Shown here piece by piece: positions 12,267 to 13,485 of a stretch of 13,485 nt of DNA (within the stretch, counting starts at the first letter, position 1; every line of letters begins with the position of its first letter). Source of the stretch: Candidatus Omnitrophota bacterium (GTDB lineage: Bacteria; Omnitrophota; Koll11; Duberdicusellales; 4484-171); contig JAUYCY010000156.1 of assembly GCA_030692055.1 (NCBI GenBank), positions 1 through 13,485 on the forward strand. The letters are read 5' to 3'. The notes under the pieces were generated by a model, which saw nothing but the letters and a program-made list of their open reading frames with translations, did not search any database and was not told the origin of the DNA. The position numbers and the translations under genes were made by a program.

Positions 12267-13123
12267 CGAAAACATCGCAGATTGAGTTTACAAAAATGGT
12301 TGCCTCAGGCAACGACTTCGTTATTATCGACGCTATGCGCTATGCGCTATGCGCTATGCGTTGGAATGATTTGGTTAAGAAAATATGCGATAGGAAATAT
12401 GGAGTGGGAGCGGATGGGTTGCTTTTACTGGAAAAATCAAAAGTTGCCGACGTAAGAATGCGGATATTTAACGCTGATGGCTCAGAAGCCGAGATGTGCG
12501 GTAACGGAGCTAGATGTGTAGCATACTGGCAAAGCGCAAAGCGCAAAGCGCTAAGCGCAAAGCTAAAGATAGAGACAAAAGCAGGGATTATTGAATCAGA
12601 GGTGAAAGGAGAGAATGTAAAAATAAAGCTTACTGTGCCGAAAGATATGAAGGTGGGTATCCCCATAATGGTTAACAGTAGGGTGCTAAAAGTGAATTTC
12701 ATAAATACCGGAGTGCCGCATACAGTTATTTTTGTAGAAGGGTTAGAGAAAATTGATGTCGATGGCCTAGGAAGAATTATTCGTTATCATGAAAATTTTA
12801 AACCCGCAGGGACTAATGTAAACTTCGTTGAAGTAAAAGGGGATAATTCTATAAAAGTACGTACCTATGAGCGAGGAGTTGAGGCGGAAACATTAGCTTG
12901 CGGTACCGGTTCCGTTGCTTCCGCGTTAATCGCAGCTCATAATTTACAACCCATAGCTTCTAGCGACAAAACGGATGTTTTAACAAAAAGTGGAGAAATA
13001 TTAAAAGTTTATTTTAATAAAATCGGCGATAAATTTAGCGATGTGTGGCTAGAAGGTAAAGCGAAAATAGTGTATGAGGGAAGGATTGCAACCGCAGATG
13101 GCGCAGATAAAGACCGCAGATGA
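12263..13123 (+). CDS. dapF: diaminopimelate epimerase interrupted by heptamer tandem repeats
   Basis: 286 residues. It interconverts LL- and meso-diaminopimelate by a two-cysteine mechanism without cofactor. Motifs: KMVASGNDFVIID (11-23), GVGADGLLLLE (47-57), NADGSEAEMCGNGARCVA (70-87) with catalytic C79, NTGVPH (148-153) and ETLACGTGSVASA (209-221) with catalytic C213. Two stretches depart from the family: AMRYALCAMR (24-33), encoded by four copies of gctatgc, and about 90-101 (SAKRKALSAKL), encoded by five gcaaagc-type copies. Both lie between conserved blocks, so the fold may tolerate them. The C-terminal ATADGADKDRR follows the usual end (IVYEGRI) and is repeat-encoded. The start overlaps the lysA stop, and the stop overlaps the GxxExxY start. 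Copy-number changes in either heptamer tract would shift the frame. Confidence 0.93.
   Translation: MTKTSQIEFTKMVASGNDFVIIDAMRYALCAMRWNDLVKKICDRKYGVGADGLLLLEKSKVADVRMRIFNADGSEAEMCGNGARCVAYWQSAKRKALSAKLKIETKAGIIESEVKGENVKIKLTVPKDMKVGIPIMVNSRVLKVNFINTGVPHTVIFVEGLEKIDVDGLGRIIRYHENFKPAGTNVNFVEVKGDNSIKVRTYERGVEAETLACGTGSVASALIAAHNLQPIASSDKTDVLTKSGEILKVYFNKIGDKFSDVWLEGKAKIVYEGRIATADGADKDRR
12332..12359 (+). repeat. heptanucleotide tandem repeat (gctatgc) x4 in dapF
   Basis: Four perfect copies of gctatgc lie at 12332-12359, encoding part of residues 24-33 of DapF. Seven is not a multiple of three, so the loss or gain of one or two units would frameshift dapF near codon 25. Each junction reads gcgc. 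Confidence 0.9.
12529..12563 (+). repeat. heptanucleotide tandem repeat (gcaaagc) x5 in dapF
   Basis: Five heptamers lie at 12529-12563. Units 1, 2, 3 and 5 are gcaaagc, and unit 4 is gctaagc. They encode roughly residues 90-100 of DapF, right after the catalytic-cysteine motif MCGNGARC. It has the same gcNNNgc design as the tract at 12332-12359, with a different core. Confidence 0.9.
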
Positions 13124-13131
13124 CGCAGACA
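13091..13131 (+). repeat. tandem repeat at the dapF/GxxExxY junction
   Basis: accgcagatggcgcagata (13091-13109) recurs as accgcagatgacgcagaca (13113-13131), a 22-nt period with 17 of 19 matches. Each unit contains a doubled cgcaga core. The repeats encode the last residues of DapF, its stop and the first codons of the next gene. Confidence 0.75.
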
Positions 13132-13485
13132 GAAAGAAACAAGTTGGATAAAATAACTGAATTTATTATAGGTATAGCCATGAAAATACATAACGCATTA
13201 GACCCGGGTTTTGTAGAGAAAATTTATGAAAAAGCTATGGCTTATGAGTTTAAATTAAACAAAATGGAATTTGCGGAACAGGCAGAAATTGATGTTAAAT
13301 ATGGGACGATCGATTTGGGGTACCAACGAGTCGATTTTCTAGTAGAAAACGAAGTTATTGTAGAATTAAAAAGCGTTGGAGAGTTAAATAGCATTCATTC
13401 AGCACAGATGCTATCATATTTGAAAACAGCAAATAAGAAAGTGGGTTTGATATTGAATTTTGCAGAGAGTAAATTGGGTATTAAA
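13120..13485 (+). CDS. GxxExxY protein (PD-(D/E)XK-like), 3' end cut by window edge
   Basis: 122 codons run open to the window edge with no stop, so the gene is partial. The segment LDKITEFIIGIAMKIHNALDPG is followed by GFVEKIY (30-36), the GxxExxY motif itself. Later come a RVDFLVEN stretch and IVELKSV, giving the D...ExK arrangement of the PD-(D/E)XK nuclease superfamily (family PDDEXK_3). Members are widespread in uncultured bacteria, and their cellular role is not established. The ATG at 13120 overlaps the dapF stop (ATGA) but lies in a tandem repeat and lacks a Shine-Dalgarno; TTG at 13144 or ATG at 13180 are alternatives, the latter probably too late because it would cut the conserved first helix. 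The family call is confident; activity is untested. Confidence 0.85.
   Translation, partial: MTQTERNKLDKITEFIIGIAMKIHNALDPGFVEKIYEKAMAYEFKLNKMEFAEQAEIDVKYGTIDLGYQRVDFLVENEVIVELKSVGELNSIHSAQMLSYLKTANKKVGLILNFAESKLGIK

Noticed and set aside
12322..12370. Frameshift or pseudogene in dapF caused by the heptamers
   Set aside because: The frame is intact through both tracts and all catalytic motifs, including C79 and C213, are present.

Overview
The window is an AT-rich bacterial chromosome segment carrying a long, plus-strand biosynthetic gene cluster. The order is argC-argJ-argB-(small membrane protein)-argD-argF-argG-(exported protein)-argH-lysA-dapF-(GxxExxY protein, cut by the window edge). 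An acyl-CoA thioesterase (ybgC) / DUF192 gene pair lies upstream. The co-directional arg cluster joined to lysA-dapF, the low GC and the many short palindromic repeats resemble uncultivated groundwater or sediment lineages such as Omnitrophota (OP3). That placement is inference from style and gene order, not proof.

Layout. Positions 1-678 hold at most the tail of one unidentified gene (2-100), then a repeat-dense intergenic region with a good sigma70-type promoter (375-403). Positions 679-1421 hold ybgC and a DUF192 gene, joined by an ATGA overlap. These two genes are bracketed by long inverted-repeat arms (492-677 and 1389-1576) that include a perfect 128-bp inverted repeat. Positions 1577-1823 are the leader of the arg cluster, with a likely promoter at 1715-1743. 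Positions 1824-10957 are the arginine genes, and 10950-13123 are the lysine/diaminopimelate genes lysA and dapF. From 13120 to the edge runs a PD-(D/E)XK-like GxxExxY protein.

How the genes work together. ArgB, ArgC, ArgD and ArgJ turn N-acetylglutamate into ornithine, and ArgJ can recycle the acetyl group. ArgF, ArgG and ArgH then make arginine. No argA or argE is seen here. ArgB has the N-terminal helix found in arginine-inhibited hexameric enzymes, so feedback control is likely. DapF and LysA supply meso-diaminopimelate and lysine. ATGA or near-zero junctions (argC/argJ, TM gene/argD, argD/argF, argH/lysA, lysA/dapF, dapF/GxxExxY) point to translational coupling. Larger gaps before argB and argG hold strong dyads that could be control points.

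The most unusual feature is how far short repeats have entered genes. argF and the DUF192 gene end in codons, including the stop, supplied by repeats. lysA carries an in-frame, GC-rich, 81-bp hairpin insertion. dapF contains two heptanucleotide tandem repeats whose copy number would set the reading frame, and its tail is repeat-encoded. Together with the perfect inverted repeat around ybgC-DUF192, this suggests an active, coding-compatible palindromic and tandem repeat population.
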